64,000 nucleotides of DNA from Streptomyces sp. NBC_00582 (GCF_036345155.1 NZ_CP107772.1:682001-746000); one strand, 5' to 3'; positions 43,401 through 56,900 are shown, counted from the stretch's first letter. Program-made: numbers and translations. The notes: generated by a model from the letters alone, not told the origin.

Positions 43401-46400
43401 TGGTGCGGGCTCGTCCGTCGTCCGGGCGTGGTGGACCGCGAGCCGGGCGCCGGCTTCGAGCGGGAGCAGTCCGGCGGCGCAGGCCGCCGCGATCTCGCCG
43501 TCTCCCCGGCCGGTCGTCGCCGCGGGCTCGATGCCGTACGAGCGCAGCAGGGCGGTCATCGCGACGGCCACGGCCCAGCCGAGGGGTCCGGCGATCTCCG
43601 GCCGGCCCCGCCAGTCGGGTTCGGCCCGACCGGCCAGGACGTCGGCGGGGGTCCAGTCGACCAGCCCGGACAGGGCCCGTCCGCAGGCTTCCAGTGCCTC
43701 GGCGAACACGGGGGCGGAGTCGGCCAGCGGTGCGGTGCTCGCCGTCCACCCGGCGTCGGCGGCCGGGAAGGCGAGGACGAGGGCGGGCAGGGCGGAGCCG
43801 GTCGGGGCGGTGCCGCTGACGACCGGGGTGTCGGGCTCGGTCCCGTCCGCCAGCGCCTTCAGGGTGCGCAGCGCCGTGGCGTGGTCCGGGACGGTGAGCA
43901 CCGCGCGGTGTTCCAGGGCGGAGCGGGTCGTGGCGAGCGAGAGGGCCACGTCCGTCAGCCTGGTCGCCGGTTCGTCCGTCAGGAACGTGTGCAGGCGGGC
44001 CGCCTGGCCGCGCAGCGCCTCGGCGCCGCGCGCGGACAGCGCCAGCGGGATGCCGCCGGGCGGCATCGGAGCCCCGGCCTCGGTGCCGTCGGCGGTCCGG
44101 GTGTCGACAGGGGTGTCGGTGCCGCCCACGGCCCCGTCCCGGGGCGGCTCTTCGATGATCACGTGGGCGTTGGTGCCGCTGATGCCGAAGGAGGACACAC
44201 CGGCCCGGCGCGGTCGGTCGCCCGGCGGCCAGGCCACGTCCTCACTCAACAGCTCCACCGCGCCCGCCGACCAGTCGACGTGCGGGGAGGGCGGGCCGGT
44301 GTGCGGGGTGCGGGGCAGGACGCCGTACCGCATCGCCATGATCATTTTGATGATCCCGCCGGCTCCGGAGGCCGCCTGGGTGTGACCGATGTTGGCCTTC
44401 ATCGAGCCCAGCCACAAGGGCCGCTCGCGCTCCTGCCCGTAGGTGGCGAGGAGGGCCTGTGCCTCGATCGGGTCGCCGAGCGGGGTGCCCGTGCCGTGGG
44501 CCTCGACGGCGTCCACGTCGGCGGCGGCGAGTCCTGCGGAGCGCAGCACCTGGCGGATCAGGCGCTGTTGGGCCGGTCCGCTCGGGGCGGTCAGTCCGTT
44601 GGAGGCACCGTCCTGGTTGATGCCGCTGCCGGCGACCCGGGCGAGGACGGTGTGGCCGCGCCGCCGGGCGTCGGAGAGCCGTTCGAGGAGGAGCAGGGCG
44701 ACGCCCTCGGCCCAGTTGGTGCCGTCGGCGTCGGCCGAGAACGGCTTGCACCGGCCGTCGGCGGCCAGGGTGCGCTCCCGGCTGAAGGCCAGGTAGGGGT
44801 CCGGCTGGGACATGACCGCCACACCGCCGGCGAGCGCCAGGTCGCACTCCCCGGCGCGCAGGGCCTGCGCCGCCAGGTGCAGCGCGACCAGCGAGGACGA
44901 GCAGGCGGTGTCCACCGCCACCGAGGGGCCCTCCAGACCGAAGGCGTACGACACCCTGCCCGCGGCCACGTTGCCGGCCGTCCCGTTCTGCATGCCGGAC
45001 GCGTAGTCGTGATAGGTCACGCCCGCGAACACGCCGGTGCGGCTGCCCTGGAGGGAGGTGGGGGCGATCCCGGCCCGTTCGAACACCTCCCAGGAGGTCT
45101 CCAGCAGCAGTCGCTGCTGCGGGTCCATGGTGAGCGCCTCCCGGGGGGAGATGCCGAAGAGCTCGGCGTCGAACTCGCCCGCGTCGTGGAGGAATCCGGC
45201 CTCCCGGACATAGGTGGTGCCGGGGCGGTCGGAGTCCGGGTCGTACAGCGCGTCGAGGTCCCAGCCCCGGTCGGCGGGAAACGGGCCCAGGCCCTCGGCT
45301 CCCGCGGCGACCAGACGCCACAGTGCCTCGGGCGAGTCGGCGCCGCCGGGGAAACGGCAGCCCATGCCGACGATCACCACGGGGTCGTCGTCGGGCCCGG
45401 CGGGGCCGAGGCGGGCGGGGGTGTCCTCGTCCTCGGCCCGCTCCCCGCCCAGGCCCAGTTCGGTCGCCAGGTGCCGGATCAGGGCGCCGGAGGTGGGGTG
45501 GTCGTACACGAGGGTGGCGGGCAGACGCAGTCCGGTCTCCTGCCCGAGCCGGTTGCGCAGGTTCACGGCGGCGAGCGAGTCGAAGCCCAGCTCCTTGAAC
45601 GGCTTGTCGGAGCCGACGAGGTCGGCGCTGTCGTACCCGAGGATCGCGGCGACCTGGCCGGTGACGAGTTCGGCCACCGCGCGGTGCCGCCGGGCGCGGG
45701 GCAGGGAGGCGAGCCGACGGGCGAATCCACCGCCCTCGCCGTCCCCGCCCGCGGCGCCGCGCCGGACGGTGACCCGCAGCAGTCCGCGCAGCAGCGGCGG
45801 CAGTTCACCGGTTTCGGCGCGCGAGCGCAGGGCGCGCCGGTCGAGACGCATCGCGAGCAGGAGCGCCCGCTCGGCGGCGGTGCCGGCGTCGAACAGGGAC
45901 AGGCCCCGCTCGGCGGAGAGGGCGATGACGCCCTGGGCGGCCGCTCGGGCGGTGTGGCCGGGGTCCAGGGCGGCGGTCATGCCGCCGAACCGCTCCCACG
46001 GTCCCCACGCCAGTGAGGTCGCCGGAAGCCCGGCCGCGCGACGATGCTGGGCGAGGGCGTCGAGGAAGGTGTTGGCGGCCGCGTAGCCGGCCTGGCCGGG
46101 ATTGCCGAGCAGGCCCGCCGCCGACGAGAACATCACGAACGCGGAGAGGCTCTGCCGCCGGGTCAGTTCGTGCAGATGGGCGGCGGCGGTGGCCTTTGCG
46201 TGGAAGACCGTGGCCAGGCGCTCCGGTGTGAGCGAGGTGAGCAGACCGTCGTCGAGCACACCGGCGGTGTGCACGACCGCGGTGACCGGGTGCTCGGCAG
46301 GGACGGCGGCGAGGAGGGCCGCCAGCGCGGCGCGGTCGGAGACGTCGCACGCCTCGACCGTGACCTCGGCGCCGAGCGCGGTCAGTTCTTCGCGCAGCCC

Positions 46401-49400
46401 GGCCGCGCCCGGTGCCCCGGCCCCGGACCGGCTGACCAGCAGCAGCCGCCGTACGCCGTGCCCGGCCACCAGATGCCGGGCGGTCAGGGCGCCCAGCCCG
46501 CCGGTGCCGCCGGTGATCAGCACGGTCCCCTCGGCTCCGAACGCCGGCGGCGTTCCTTCGGCCGGACGCGGCGCGCGCACGGCCCTGGGCGCCAGGAACA
46601 CATCGTCGCGGACGGCGAGTTGGGGCTCCTCGCCCTGGAGAGCGGGCAGGGGCGCGGAGTCGGGCGTGTCACGGTCGACGAGCAGGAAGCGGCCGGGGTG
46701 CTCCGACTGGGCCGTCCGCACCAGCCCCCAGACGGGGGCGTGGACGAGGTCGGGTACGCGGTCCTCGGGCGCGGCCGCCACGCCGTGGCAGGTGAGCACC
46801 ACCAGCCGGGATCCGTCGAGCCGCTCGTCGCCCAGCCACTCCTGGAGGGTCGCCAGGACGGCGGCGGTCGCGTCCCGCGCGGCCGTGGCGAGACCCGGAC
46901 CGTCGTCGGGGTCGTCGGCGGAGGCGACCGGCAGCAGCACGGTCGTGGGCGCCGCCGTGCCCTCGTCCAGGGCGGCCCGCAGCGCGGTGAGGTCGTGGTG
47001 GACGCGGACGGGGACGCCCTGCTCGGCGAGGTGGGCGGCGAGGGCCGTGCCGTCCGGGGCGAGCACCGCCCAGTCGCCGTCCCCGCCCGCCGTGAGTCCC
47101 CGGTCGGCGGCCTGACCGGCCACCGGCGCCCACTCCAGCACGTACAGCCCGTCGGGCGGCCCGTCGGCGGCCGACGAGGAGACGTCGGAGAAGGTCAGGG
47201 AGACGGAGTCGACGGTGGCCAGCGGCCGCCCGTGGGTGTCCGCCAGGGTGAGCGCGACGCGGTCGGTGCCCGCGCCCGTGACCCGCAGCCTGGCGGTGCC
47301 CGCTCCGGTGGCGTGCGCGGTCACGCCGTGCCAGCCCCGCGGCAGTGCGACACGGCCCTCGCCCGCCTCGGGCGCGGCCCACAGGACGGTCTGCAGCGCG
47401 GCGTCCAGCAGGACGGGGTGCAGGCCGAAGGCAGCGGAGTCTCCCGCGTGCGCCTCGTCCGGGACGGCCAGTTCGGCGAAGAGTTCATCGCCGCGGCGCC
47501 ACAGGGCGCGCACCCCGCGGAAGGCCGGGCCGCGGACGTGGCCGCGCAGCGCCAGCAGGTCGTACAGGTCGTCCACGTCGACGGGTTCGGCCTGCTCGGG
47601 CGGCCAGACGTCGCTCTCCGGCGCGTTCGCGGCGGGCTGGGCGGTGGTGGTGAGGATGCCCTCGGCGTGGCAGCGCCAGGGCTGGTCGCCCTCGTCGTCG
47701 TCCGGGCGGGAGTGCACCGTCACCGTACGGCGTCCCGTGTCGTCGGCGGCTCCGACCAGGATCTGCATCCGTACCGCGCCCTGCGGGGGCAGCGGCAGCG
47801 GTTCACGGAGGGTCAGTTCCTCCAGGGAGGTACAGCCGGCCTCGTCGCCCGCCCGTACGGCCAGTTCGACGATTACGGACGCGGGCAGCCGCGCGTCGCC
47901 CGCCTCCTCCAGGTCGGCGAGCCAGGAGGGGGAGCGCAGGGACAGCCGCCCGGTGAGGAGCACGCCACCGGCGTCGGCGAGTTCGACGGTGGCACCGAGC
48001 AGCGGGTGCCGCGCGGCCCCGAGGCCCGCGGCACGGATCCCGGCTGCGCCGGAGGCCGCGGCGGGCAGCCAGGCGCGGCGCCGCTGGAAGGCGTAGGTCG
48101 GCAGCGCTTCCGGCGGCGGGGCGGGGGTGTCCGTGTCCGGGCCCGTGCCCTCGCCCCTGAGGAGGCCGGCCCAGTCGACGTCGGCGCCGCGGGTGTGCAG
48201 CGCGGCGAGGGCGGTCTCGAAGACGCGGGGTCCCGGCTGGTCCTTGTGCAGGGCCGGAACGGCGAGCACCTCGTCCTGGGCCGGCAGGCTCTGCGCCGCG
48301 AGGGCGGACAGGGTGCCGTCCGGGCCGAGTTCCAGGCAGCGGGTGACGCCCAGGTCGGCCAGGGCGCGGACGCCGTCGGAGAAGCGGACGGCGTGCCGGA
48401 CGTGCCGCACCCAGTACTCGGGGCCGGCCAGGTCGTCGGGGTCGGCCGGGCGGCCCGTGAGGTCGGAGACGACGGTCAGGCGCGGCGGGTGGAACTCCAG
48501 CGACTCGGCGACCCGCCGGAAGTCGCGCAGCATCGGGTCCATCAGGGGCGAGTGGAAGGCGTGACTCACCCGGAGGGCGGTGGCGCGGTGGCCGTCCGCC
48601 CGGGCCTGTTCCGCGATCTCCTCGACGTCGGCGGCGACGCCGGCGATCACCGTGGCGCGGGGCGCGTTGACGGCGGCGACGCCGACCCGGTCGCTGCGTC
48701 CCTCCAGCAGGGGGAGCACCTCGGCCTCGGAGAGCTGGAGGGAGAGCATGGCGCCGCCCTCGGGGAGCGCCTGCATCAGCCGGCCGCGGGCCACCACCAG
48801 CCGGCAGGCGTCGGCGAGGGACCAGACCCCCGCCACATGTGCGGCCGCCAACTCGCCGACGGAGTGCCCGAGAAGCACGTCGGGACGTACGCCGAAGGAC
48901 TCGGCGAGCCGGAACAGGGCGACTTCCAGGGCGAACAGCGCGGGCTGGGCGTACTCGGTGCGGTTCAGCAGCTCGGCGTCCGTGCCGAACACCACGTCCT
49001 GCAAGGGGCGTTGGAGTGTGGTGTCGACCTGGGCGCACACCTCGTCGAAGGCGTCCGCGAACACCTCGTACGTCTCGTGCAGTTCCCGTCCCATGCCGAG
49101 GCGCTGGGAGCCCTGCCCGGCGAAGAGGAACGCGGTCCGGCCGCTTCCCGAGGCCGAGCCCGTGACCAGGCCGGGCCGGGCGTGACCGGCGGCCAGGGCG
49201 TCCAGGCCGCGCAGCAGTTCGTCGCGGTCGGTGCCGAGCGCCACCGCGCGCTCCTCGAACACGGACCGGGTGGTCAGCAGCGCGGCGGCGGTGCGTGCCG
49301 GGTCCGTCACCGGGCGGGACCGCACGAAGTCGGCGAGCCGCCGGGCCTGGTCGCGCAGGGCGGCGGGGGTACGGCCGCTGACCCGCCAGGGCACCGCCCC

Positions 49401-50843
49401 GGACGGCAGGCGCAGGGCCCGCGGCGCGGGACCGGGCTCGCCGGGGTCGACGGTGACCTCGTCCGGGGCCTGTTCCAGCACGACGTGGGCATTGGTGCCG
49501 GAGACACCGAACGCGGACACCCCCGCCCGGCGCGGACGGTCCGCCGACCGGGGCCAGTCGGTGTTCTGATGGACCAGCCCGACGGCACCGGCCGTCCAGT
49601 CCACGCGGCTGGTGGGCTCGTCGGCGTGCAGGGTCCGCGGGAGCAGGCCGTGGTTCATGGCCAACACCATCTTGATCACACCCGCCACACCCGCGGCGGC
49701 CTGCGTGTGCCCGATGTTCGACTTCACCGACCCCAGCCACAACGGCCGCTCACGGTCCTGCCCATACGTCGCGATCAGCGCCTGCGCCTCGATCGGATCA
49801 CCCAGAGCCGTACCCGTGCCATGCGCCTCCACCGCGTCCACGTCCGCCGGCGTGAGCCCCGCACCCGCCAGCGCGGCCCGGATCACCCTCTGCTGCGACG
49901 GACCATTCGGCGCCGTCAGACCATTCGACGCGCCGTCCTGATTGACCGCACTGCCCCGCACCACCGCCAAAACCCGGTGCCCGTTGCGCCGCGCGTCCGA
50001 CAACCGCTCCACCACCAGCACACCCACACCCTCACCCCACCCCGTACCATCCGCACCCTCCGCGAACGCCTTGCACCGACCGTCCACCGCAAGCCCCCGC
50101 TGCCGCGAGAACTCCACAAACGCCCCCGGCGTCGACATCACCGTCACACCACCGGCCAACGCCAGATCACACTCACCCGAACGCAACGCCTGCACCGCCA
50201 GATGCAACGCCACCAACGACGACGAACACGCCGTGTCCACCGTCACCGCAGGACCCTCCAGCCCCAGCACATACGACACCCGACCCGACAACACCGACGC
50301 GGTGATGCCGGTGGTCAGGTGCCCGTCGGACTCCTCGGGCCGGTCGAGCATGAGCGCGAGGTAGTCCTGGCCGTTGGTGCCCGTGAACACGCCGGTGCGG
50401 CTGCCGCGCAGCGCGCCCGGGTCGATGCCCGCGCGTTCCAGTGCCTCCCAGGAGGTCTCCAGCAGCAGCCGCTGCTGGGGGTCCATGGTCGTGGCCTCGC
50501 GGGGCGATATGTCGAAGAACGTGGAGTCGAACAGCGGTGCGTCGTAGAGGAACGCTCCCTGGCGGGCGTACGTGGTGCCGACACCGCCCGCCGCGTCGAG
50601 GACGCCGTCGAGGTCCCAGCCGCGGTCGGCGGGGAAGTCGGCGACGGCGTCCCGGCCCTCGGTGAGCAGCCGCCAGAACTCCTCGGGCGTGTCCGCTCCA
50701 CCGGGAAAGCGGCAGCCGAGACCGACGATCGCCACCGGCTCCTGGCGGCTCGTCTCGACGTCATGAAGACGCTTGCGGGTCTGGCGGAGGTCGGCCGTCA
50801 CCCTTTTCAGGTAGTCCCGCAGCTTCTCTTCATTGCTCGCCAT
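40473..50843 (-). CDS. Type I modular polyketide synthase, two modules (last module degenerate, no thioesterase)
   Basis: 3456 residues from the ATG at 50843 ([18 protein letters not shown]). The N-terminal coiled coil (1-32) is a docking element. First module: KS about 35-455 (Cys in DTACSSS), AT about 570-860 (GHSVGE, HAFH: malonyl), DH about 940-1220 whose HxxxGxxxxP motif reads [10 protein letters not shown] without His (inactive), KR about 1435-1620 ([16 protein letters not shown]: active, B-type), ACP about 1718-1790 (GFDSL). Second module: KS about 1818-2230 intact, then AT about 2350-2600 with GRGDGE for GHSxGE, DH without motif, KR about 3095-3270 with TGADRAAG and Glu for Tyr (all inactive), and ACP about 3365-3448 (GLNSL, Ser kept). 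No TE. The stop overlaps the KASIII-like gene. Confidence 0.95.
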   Translation of the reverse strand: MASNEEKLRDYLKRVTADLRQTRKRLHDVETSRQEPVAIVGLGCRFPGGADTPEEFWRLLTEGRDAVADFPADRGWDLDGVLDAAGGVGTTYARQGAFLYDAPLFDSTFFDISPREATTMDPQQRLLLETSWEALERAGIDPGALRGSRTGVFTGTNGQDYLALMLDRPEESDGHLTTGITASVLSGRVSYVLGLEGPAVTVDTACSSSLVALHLAVQALRSGECDLALAGGVTVMSTPGAFVEFSRQRGLAVDGRCKAFAEGADGTGWGEGVGVLVVERLSDARRNGHRVLAVVRGSAVNQDGASNGLTAPNGPSQQRVIRAALAGAGLTPADVDAVEAHGTGTALGDPIEAQALIATYGQDRERPLWLGSVKSNIGHTQAAAGVAGVIKMVLAMNHGLLPRTLHADEPTSRVDWTAGAVGLVHQNTDWPRSADRPRRAGVSAFGVSGTNAHVVLEQAPDEVTVDPGEPGPAPRALRLPSGAVPWRVSGRTPAALRDQARRLADFVRSRPVTDPARTAAALLTTRSVFEERAVALGTDRDELLRGLDALAAGHARPGLVTGSASGSGRTAFLFAGQGSQRLGMGRELHETYEVFADAFDEVCAQVDTTLQRPLQDVVFGTDAELLNRTEYAQPALFALEVALFRLAESFGVRPDVLLGHSVGELAAAHVAGVWSLADACRLVVARGRLMQALPEGGAMLSLQLSEAEVLPLLEGRSDRVGVAAVNAPRATVIAGVAADVEEIAEQARADGHRATALRVSHAFHSPLMDPMLRDFRRVAESLEFHPPRLTVVSDLTGRPADPDDLAGPEYWVRHVRHAVRFSDGVRALADLGVTRCLELGPDGTLSALAAQSLPAQDEVLAVPALHKDQPGPRVFETALAALHTRGADVDWAGLLRGEGTGPDTDTPAPPPEALPTYAFQRRRAWLPAAASGAAGIRAAGLGAARHPLLGATVELADAGGVLLTGRLSLRSPSWLADLEEAGDARLPASVIVELAVRAGDEAGCTSLEELTLREPLPLPPQGAVRMQILVGAADDTGRRTVTVHSRPDDDEGDQPWRCHAEGILTTTAQPAANAPESDVWPPEQAEPVDVDDLYDLLALRGHVRGPAFRGVRALWRRGDELFAELAVPDEAHAGDSAAFGLHPVLLDAALQTVLWAAPEAGEGRVALPRGWHGVTAHATGAGTARLRVTGAGTDRVALTLADTHGRPLATVDSVSLTFSDVSSSAADGPPDGLYVLEWAPVAGQAADRGLTAGGDGDWAVLAPDGTALAAHLAEQGVPVRVHHDLTALRAALDEGTAAPTTVLLPVASADDPDDGPGLATAARDATAAVLATLQEWLGDERLDGSRLVVLTCHGVAAAPEDRVPDLVHAPVWGLVRTAQSEHPGRFLLVDRDTPDSAPLPALQGEEPQLAVRDDVFLAPRAVRAPRPAEGTPPAFGAEGTVLITGGTGGLGALTARHLVAGHGVRRLLLVSRSGAGAPGAAGLREELTALGAEVTVEACDVSDRAALAALLAAVPAEHPVTAVVHTAGVLDDGLLTSLTPERLATVFHAKATAAAHLHELTRRQSLSAFVMFSSAAGLLGNPGQAGYAAANTFLDALAQHRRAAGLPATSLAWGPWERFGGMTAALDPGHTARAAAQGVIALSAERGLSLFDAGTAAERALLLAMRLDRRALRSRAETGELPPLLRGLLRVTVRRGAAGGDGEGGGFARRLASLPRARRHRAVAELVTGQVAAILGYDSADLVGSDKPFKELGFDSLAAVNLRNRLGQETGLRLPATLVYDHPTSGALIRHLATELGLGGERAEDEDTPARLGPAGPDDDPVVIVGMGCRFPGGADSPEALWRLVAAGAEGLGPFPADRGWDLDALYDPDSDRPGTTYVREAGFLHDAGEFDAELFGISPREALTMDPQQRLLLETSWEVFERAGIAPTSLQGSRTGVFAGVTYHDYASGMQNGTAGNVAAGRVSYAFGLEGPSVAVDTACSSSLVALHLAAQALRAGECDLALAGGVAVMSQPDPYLAFSRERTLAADGRCKPFSADADGTNWAEGVALLLLERLSDARRRGHTVLARVAGSGINQDGASNGLTAPSGPAQQRLIRQVLRSAGLAAADVDAVEAHGTGTPLGDPIEAQALLATYGQERERPLWLGSMKANIGHTQAASGAGGIIKMIMAMRYGVLPRTPHTGPPSPHVDWSAGAVELLSEDVAWPPGDRPRRAGVSSFGISGTNAHVIIEEPPRDGAVGGTDTPVDTRTADGTEAGAPMPPGGIPLALSARGAEALRGQAARLHTFLTDEPATRLTDVALSLATTRSALEHRAVLTVPDHATALRTLKALADGTEPDTPVVSGTAPTGSALPALVLAFPAADAGWTASTAPLADSAPVFAEALEACGRALSGLVDWTPADVLAGRAEPDWRGRPEIAGPLGWAVAVAMTALLRSYGIEPAATTGRGDGEIAAACAAGLLPLEAGARLAVHHARTTDEPAPPVGFTPAATPFFSSATGGWLDGEETGAARWADGLTREGGRPEQALRALLDSGHRTLVVLGGPDTEGDSPDGGAEPDARADLLPLTGPDGLGLVPLLAQLHVRGVEVRWDTVLAPTGARRIPLPTYAFHRRPYWMAAAPHSGADATTGPADRHPLLDAVVELPEPGGLVLTGTLSGAAAVPETVPGTVLVELALQAGERVGCDRVVELTAVDPLVLPERDEVRLRVTVGEAEPSGERLLRVYSRRAGALPGTPWTCHARAVLCPADGPAAFDLEVWPPADAEPADPAGLPVRAGEGLLGLWRSGDDLFAEVALTAEQRPEGASYCLHPALLDTALRTLTLGGEAPGADTPYLPDAWHGMTLHAVGASSLRVRLTRTGTDTVAVEAADDTGRPVATIDGIRLGTVDPARLTRARTAHHGPLFRLAWPEIECAAPAEKPRWALVGPDPLGARAALMKAGVYTEAYDSLTALAKALDSGAAVPEAVLTGCVPAPGDLTGATAVRDVAALVGEWLSDDRFADARLAVLTSGSLAEDGTRAPDPAVAAVWGLVRSAQPADPDRLVLADLDGKRASWRALPSALALPEPQLALVQGAVRVPRLTPVPATADGTGLPVDPEGTVLVTGADRAAGAEIARHLVERGDTRRLLLAGRGKTEELARLKVELTERGAEVTVAECDPASQAAPAALLAAVPAGHPLTAVVHAAQVPERREADGAADTDGEPLEAELRAALRLCELTAPGRSGPAAVPLVLLSSAAGTLGAAGRGDEAALGAFLDALARRRRAEGLPGLSVAWGPWDGQDRAAGAAPKGVGLLSGAACRDLFDAACATDAPTAVLLRPDTGTLLGRAGDASLPAPLRGLAGPPARRRAGRPGDAGALSMLRRRLAGLADAERDAVLMDLVRADVAAVLDYASPEAVEDTRAFRDIGLNSLTAFALRNRLRETTGLRLPAALLFEADTPVLLVSRLKEELLTTTKENNHS

Positions 50844-50900
50844 CGTGCTCCACTTCCTCGCCAAAAAGCCGTGAACGGTCCCGTCGCCCGAGCCGGGTGG

Positions 50901-53900
50901 TCAGATCCCGAATTCCTTGTCGATCAGGTCGAACATCTCGTCGTCCGTGGCCCCGTCCAGTTCGGCGATCGCGTCGTCCGTCTCGTCGGCGGTGTCGGCG
51001 CCGGTCCACATCGCCAGCAGTCCACGCAGCTTCGCCGTGATCTCCGGGTGGGCCTCGCCGCCGCCCCCGGCCTCGGTCGCGAGGACCCCCGCCAGCCGGT
51101 CGATCTCGGCGACGACCCCGGACGTCCCGGCCCGCCCCTCTTCCGAGCCCAGGAGTTCGGCGCCCAGATACCGCGCGATGTCCACCGGCGCCGGGTAGTC
51201 GAACACCAGGGTCGCCGGCAGCCGGAGTCCGGTGGCCGCGCCGAGCCGGTTGCGCAGCTCCACCGCGGTCAGCGAGTCGAACCCGGCCTCCCGGAACGCG
51301 CGGCCCGGATCCACCGCGTCGGACCTGGCGTGTCCCAGGACCACGGCCGCCTGCTCGCGCACCAACTCGACCAGCGCCGCAGGACGTTCGTCGGCTCCCA
51401 GGCCGGCCAGCCGCTGCCGCAGCGCGTCGGCGTCCGCCCCGGACGCGACGTCCCGCAGCGCGGTCTCGGCCTCCGGGATCTCTCCCAGCAGGGCGGTACC
51501 GCGTCCGGCGGTGAACGCGGGGGCGAACCGCGTCCAGTCGACCCGTGCCACCACGCCGGCCGGATCGCCGGCGCCCACCAGTCGCTCCATCGCCACCAGG
51601 GCGGGCTCGGCGTCGAGTCCGGTGAGGCCGCGGCGGCGCAGATACTCCTCGACACCGCCGTCGGCCGCCATGCCGTCCTGTGCCCACGGCCCCCAGGCCA
51701 CGGACGTGGCCGGAAGCCCGGCCGCCCCGCGCCGCTCGGCGAGGGTGTCCAGGTAGGCGTTGGCGGCGGCGTAGTTGCCCTGGCCCGGCGATCCGACGGA
51801 ACCCGCGAAGGAGGAGAACAGCACGAAAGCCGACAGCTCCCGGTCCCGGGTCAGCACGTCGAGGTTGTGCGCGGCGACGGCCTTGGCGCGCAGGACGGCC
51901 GCGAAACGCTCCGCGGTGAGCGCCTCCACGAGCCCGTCGTCGAGGACGCCCGCCGTGTGCACCACCGCGTCCACGGGATGCTCGGCCAGCAGCGCCGCGA
52001 GAGCGTCCCGGTCGGCCGCGTCGCAGGCGGCCACGGTCACCCGTACGCCCGAGGCGGCGAGTTCGTCGCGCAGATCCGGCGCACCGGGCGCGTCGAGGCC
52101 GCGTCGGCTGATCAGGACGAGGTGCTCGGCGCCCTGCGCGGCGGCCCAGTGGGCCACCCGGGCGCCCAGCGCGCCCGTCCCGCCCGTGATCAGCACGGTG
52201 CCCGAGGGACGCCATCCCGCGCCGAGGTCGCCGGGTGCCGTCCGGCCGAGCCGTCGCCCGAAGACACCGGTCGCCCGGATCGCCACCTGGTCCTCTCCCG
52301 AGCGGCCCGCGAGGACGCCGACGAGACGGCCCGCGGTGCGCCGGTCCACGGCCTCGGGCAGGTCGACCAGACCACCCCAGGTTTCCGGGTGCTCCAGCGC
52401 CGCGACCCGGCCCAGTCCCCATACCGCGCCCTGCGCCGGGTCGGGCGCCCGGTCGGACCGGTTCACCGAGACCGCCCCCCTGGTCAGCGCCCACAGCGGC
52501 GCCGCGAGGTGGGCATCGCCCAGCGCTTGCAGGAGTACGGCGGTGGCGGCGGGGCCGACCGGAACACCGTCACCGGCGTCCGGGCGCCCGACGTCCGCGG
52601 CGTGCTCGCCGTGCGGCCCGGGCACACCGAGGAAGGACAGGACACCGGCGAGAGGCTCCTCCCCGGCCGCCGTGACCAGCAGCGAGGCCAGCGCGACCCG
52701 GTCGGTGCCGGGCTCGTACACGACCGGCACCAACTCGGCGCCGTACGCAGCGAGACCCTCCAGCACGGCATCGCTCCAGGTGTCTTCCGCCGGCCCGGCG
52801 GGCAGCACGGCCAGCCAGCGGCCCGGCAGCGCGCCGCCGGACACCGCGCCGAGCGGCTTCCACGTGATGCCGTAGAGCCAGTCGTCGACCCTGGACTGCT
52901 CCTGCTGTCCGCGCCACCACGACGACAGCGCCGGCAACAGCCCGTCCAGCGCGTCCGGTGCCACGCCGAGCGAGTCGGCCAGCGTACGGGCGTCGCCCCG
53001 CTCGACCGCGGTCCAGAACCCGGCGTCCGCGCGGTCGGCGGAGCCCGCCGTCGACTGGCCTCCCAGCCGCGCGCCCTCGGGCCAGAAGCGCTCACGCTCG
53101 AAGGCGTAGGTCGGCAGGTCCACCACGGTGGCCCCGGCCGGAGCGAAGACGGCCCGCCAGTCCACCTGGCCGCCGTGCAGATGCAGCCGCGCGATCGCGG
53201 AGAGGATCGAGTGGGTCTCGGAGCGGTCCTTGCGCAGGGCCGGGGTCAGCAGGCGCCCCTCCGCGTCACCCTCGAGACCGGCCTGGGCCAGCGCGGTCAA
53301 CGTGCCGTCCGCACCCAGCTCCACGAACCGGGAGACACCCTGCCCGTCCAGACACCCCACCGCAGCCGCGAACCGCACCGGCCGACGCACATGCTCCACC
53401 CAGTAATCCGACGACGTCAGCTCCTCGACCGTCGCCGCCTCACCCGTGACCGTCGACACGACCGGTATCCGCGGCAGCCCGTACGACAGCCCCTCGGCCA
53501 CCACCCGGAAGTCCTCCAGCATCGGCTCCATGAGCGGCGAGTGGAAGGCGTGGCTCACCCGCAACGCCGTGACCTTGCGGCCCTGGACGCGGAAGCCCTC
53601 CGCGATCTCCTCGACCGCGGACTCCGTACCGGAGATCACCACGGCCTGGGGGCCGTTGACCGCGGCGATGCCCACCTCGTCGCCGAGGAGGGGCAGCACC
53701 TCGTCCTCGGTGGCCTGGAGCGCCACCATCGCACCGCCGGCGGGAAGGGCCTGCATCAGCCGGCCCCGCGCCACCACCAGACGGCACGCGTCCGCCAGCG
53801 ACCACACCCCGGCGACGTGAGCGGCCGCGATCTCACCGATCGAATGCCCGGCGAGGACGTCCGGACGCACACCCCACGACTCCAGCAGCCGGAACAGCGC

Positions 53901-56900
53901 CACTTCGAGGGCGAACAGGGCCGGTTGGGTGAACTCCGTGCGGTTCAGCAGGTCGGCGTCCTCACCGAACACCACCTCCCGCAGATCGAAGGGGAGTTCC
54001 GCGTCCACCGCGTCGAAGGCCTCGGCGAAGACGGGATATGTGGCGTACAACTCCCCGCCCATGCCCAGGCGTTGCGAGCCCTGGCCCGCGAACAGGAAGG
54101 CGAGCCGTCGGCCCGAGCGGCCGGGTGTGCCGGTGAGGACGGTGGTGTCGTGCTCGCCGATCGCCAGTGCGCGCAGTCCACGCAGCACTTCGGCGCGGTC
54201 GGTGCCCAGGACGACGGCGCGGTGCTCCAGCCAGGGCCGGAGGGTCGACGAGAGGCCGAGGTCGCTCAGGCGCAGTCCGGGGTCGGCGTCGAGGTGAGCC
54301 CACAGCCGTTCGGCCTGGCCGCGCAGAGCGCCCTCGGAAGCGGCGGACAGCGCGATCGGAGTGAGGAGCCGCTCATCCGGCACCGGGGCCGGTTCGGGGG
54401 TGTCCGTGTCGGGTGACTGCTCGATGATGACGTGGGCGTTGGTGCCGCTGATACCGAAGGACGACACGCCTGCGCGCCGGGGACGCTCCTCCGGCTCAGG
54501 CCACGGCCTGTTCTCCGTGAGCAGCGTGATGTCGCCGGCCGACCAGTCGACGAAGGGCGACGGCTCCTCGGCGTGCAGGGTGCGCGGCAGGACTCCGTGC
54601 CGCATCGCCATCACCATCTTGATCACACCACCGACACCGGCCGCCGCCTGCGTGTGACCGATGTTGGACTTCAACGAGCCCATCCACAGGGTCTGTTCGC
54701 GGTCTTGGCCATAGGTCGCCAGCAGCGCCTGCGCCTCGATCGGGTCACCCAGCGGCGTCCCCGTACCGTGCGCCTCCACCGCGTCCACATCGGCGGGCCG
54801 CAGACCGGCACCCGCCAGCGCCTGCCGGATCACGCGCTCCTGCGAGGGACCGTTGGGGGCGGTCAGGCCGTTGGAGGCGCCGTCCTGGTTGACCGCCGAA
54901 CCCGCCACCACCGCGAGCACGCGATGACCGTTGCGCCGCGCGTCCGACAGGCGCTCCAGCACCAGCATGCCGATGCCCTCGGACCAGGCGGTGCCGTCGG
55001 CTCCGGCACCGAAGGACTTGCAGCGGCCGTCGGAGGCGAGGCCACGCTGCTGGCTGAAGTCGACGAAGGTGTCCGGCGTGGACATCACCATGACACCGCC
55101 GGTGAGGGCGAGATCGCACTCGCCGGACCGCAGCGACTGCGCGGCCAGATGCAGGGTGACCAGGGAGGAGGAGCAGGCGGTGTCGACCGTCATCGCCGGG
55201 CCCTCCAGGCCGAAGGTGTAGGCGATACGGCCGGAGTGGACGCTGCTGGTGTTGCCGGTGAGCAGGTAGCCGTCGGAGTCGTGCTCCCCCTCGCGCAGGC
55301 AGGAGTTGTAGTCCTGGCCCATGACACCGGCGAACACCCCGGTGCGGCTGCCGCGCAGTGCGGTCGGGTCGATGCCGGCCCGTTCCAGGACCTCCCAGGA
55401 CACCTCCAGCAGCAGCCGCTGCTGCGGGTCCATCGCCAGTGCCTCGCGCGGCGAGATCCCGAAGAGTCCGGCGTCGAAGTCCGCCGCGTCGTAGAGGAAA
55501 CCGCCTCGCCGGACGTAGGTCGTGCCCAGCCGGCCGGGCTCGGGGTCGTACAGCTCCTCCAGGTCCCATCCGCGGTCGGTCGGGAAGTCACCGATCGCGT
55601 CGCCGCCCTCGCTGACCAGTCGCCACAGGTCCTCGGGCGACTCGACGCCGCCGGGGAACCGGCAGGCCATGCCGACGATGACCACGGGGTCGTCGTCCGT
55701 GCCCTTCCAGGCGGGCAGCCCCGCGCCCCGGGCCTCGGCTGTGTCGCCGGCGAGCGCGGTCAGCAGGTGCCGGGCGAGCGCGAGGGGCGAGGGGTGGTCG
55801 AACACCAGCGTGGCGGGCAGGCGCAGCCCGGTGGTGGCGTTGACGCGGTTGCGGAGCTCGACCGAGGTCAGTGAGTCGAAGCCCAGTGTCTTGAACGCCT
55901 GGCCCGGCTCCACGTCGGTGGCGGAGGCGTGTCCGAGCACATGGGCCACCAGGCCGGAGACCAGTTCCAGCAGGAACGGTTCGCGCTCGGCGGAGGGCAG
56001 GGCCAGCAGCCGGGCGCGCAGCTCGTCGCCACCGGTGCCGTGACCGCCGGTGTACGCGGTGCGCCGGGCGGGGTCGCGCACCAGCCCTCGTACCAGCGCG
56101 GGCGGGTCGGGGAGTTCGCGCAGCGCCCGGAGGTCGAGGTCGACGGGGAGGAGGAAGGCGGGTTCGCGGTCCCGGAGCACGGCGTCGAGCACCGCGAGGC
56201 CCTGCTCGGCGGCGAGCGGTCGTACGCCGCCGCGTGCCATGCGCTTCAGGTCCGCTTCGGTCAGCTCGGCGGTCATGCCCGCGCCTGGAGCCCAGGGGCC
56301 CCAGGCGAGTGAGACCGCGGGCAGACCGAGGTTGCGACGGCACCGGGCGAGGGCGTCCAGGTAGGCGTTGGCCGCGGCGTAGTTGGCCTGTCCGGCGCCG
56401 CCGAAGGTGGCCGACACCGAGGAGAACAGCACGAACGCGGCCAGGTCCAGGTCACGGGTGAGCGCGTCGAGGTGCGCGGCCGCGTCCGCCTTGGGACGCA
56501 GCACCGTGAGCAGTCGTTCCTCGGTCAGCGAGGCGAGTACGCCGTCGTCGACGACACCGGCGGTGTGGATCACTCCGCTCAGCGGGCGGTCGTCCGGGAC
56601 CGACGCCAGCAGGCTCTCCAGGGCCTGCCGGTCGGCCACGTCACAGGCAGCGACGGTGACGTCGGCGCCCAACGCGGTGAGCGCCGTGGTGAGTTCGTCC
56701 GCGCCCGGCGCCTCGGGTCCGCGTCGGCCGGCCAGCAGCAGGTGGCGTACGCCGTGCTCGGTGACGAGGTGACGCGCGACCAGGGCGCCCAGGCCGCCGG
56801 TGCCGCCGGTGACGAGGACGGTGCCGTCCGCGAGGCGCCGCGAGGCGCTCTCGCCACCGGTGGGGGCGGGTGAGGAGGGGCTGGGCAGGGGGGCGTGGAC

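Noticed and set aside
40479..46016. 1845-codon open frame on the plus strand
   Set aside because: Antisense shadow of the PKS gene, low-complexity composition, no ribosome site.
46044..54416. 2790-codon open frame on the plus strand
   Set aside because: It is antisense to two PKS genes with clear KS/AT/KR motifs. Long antisense frames arise from the very high third-position GC; its translation is Gly/Arg/Val-rich with no domain signal.
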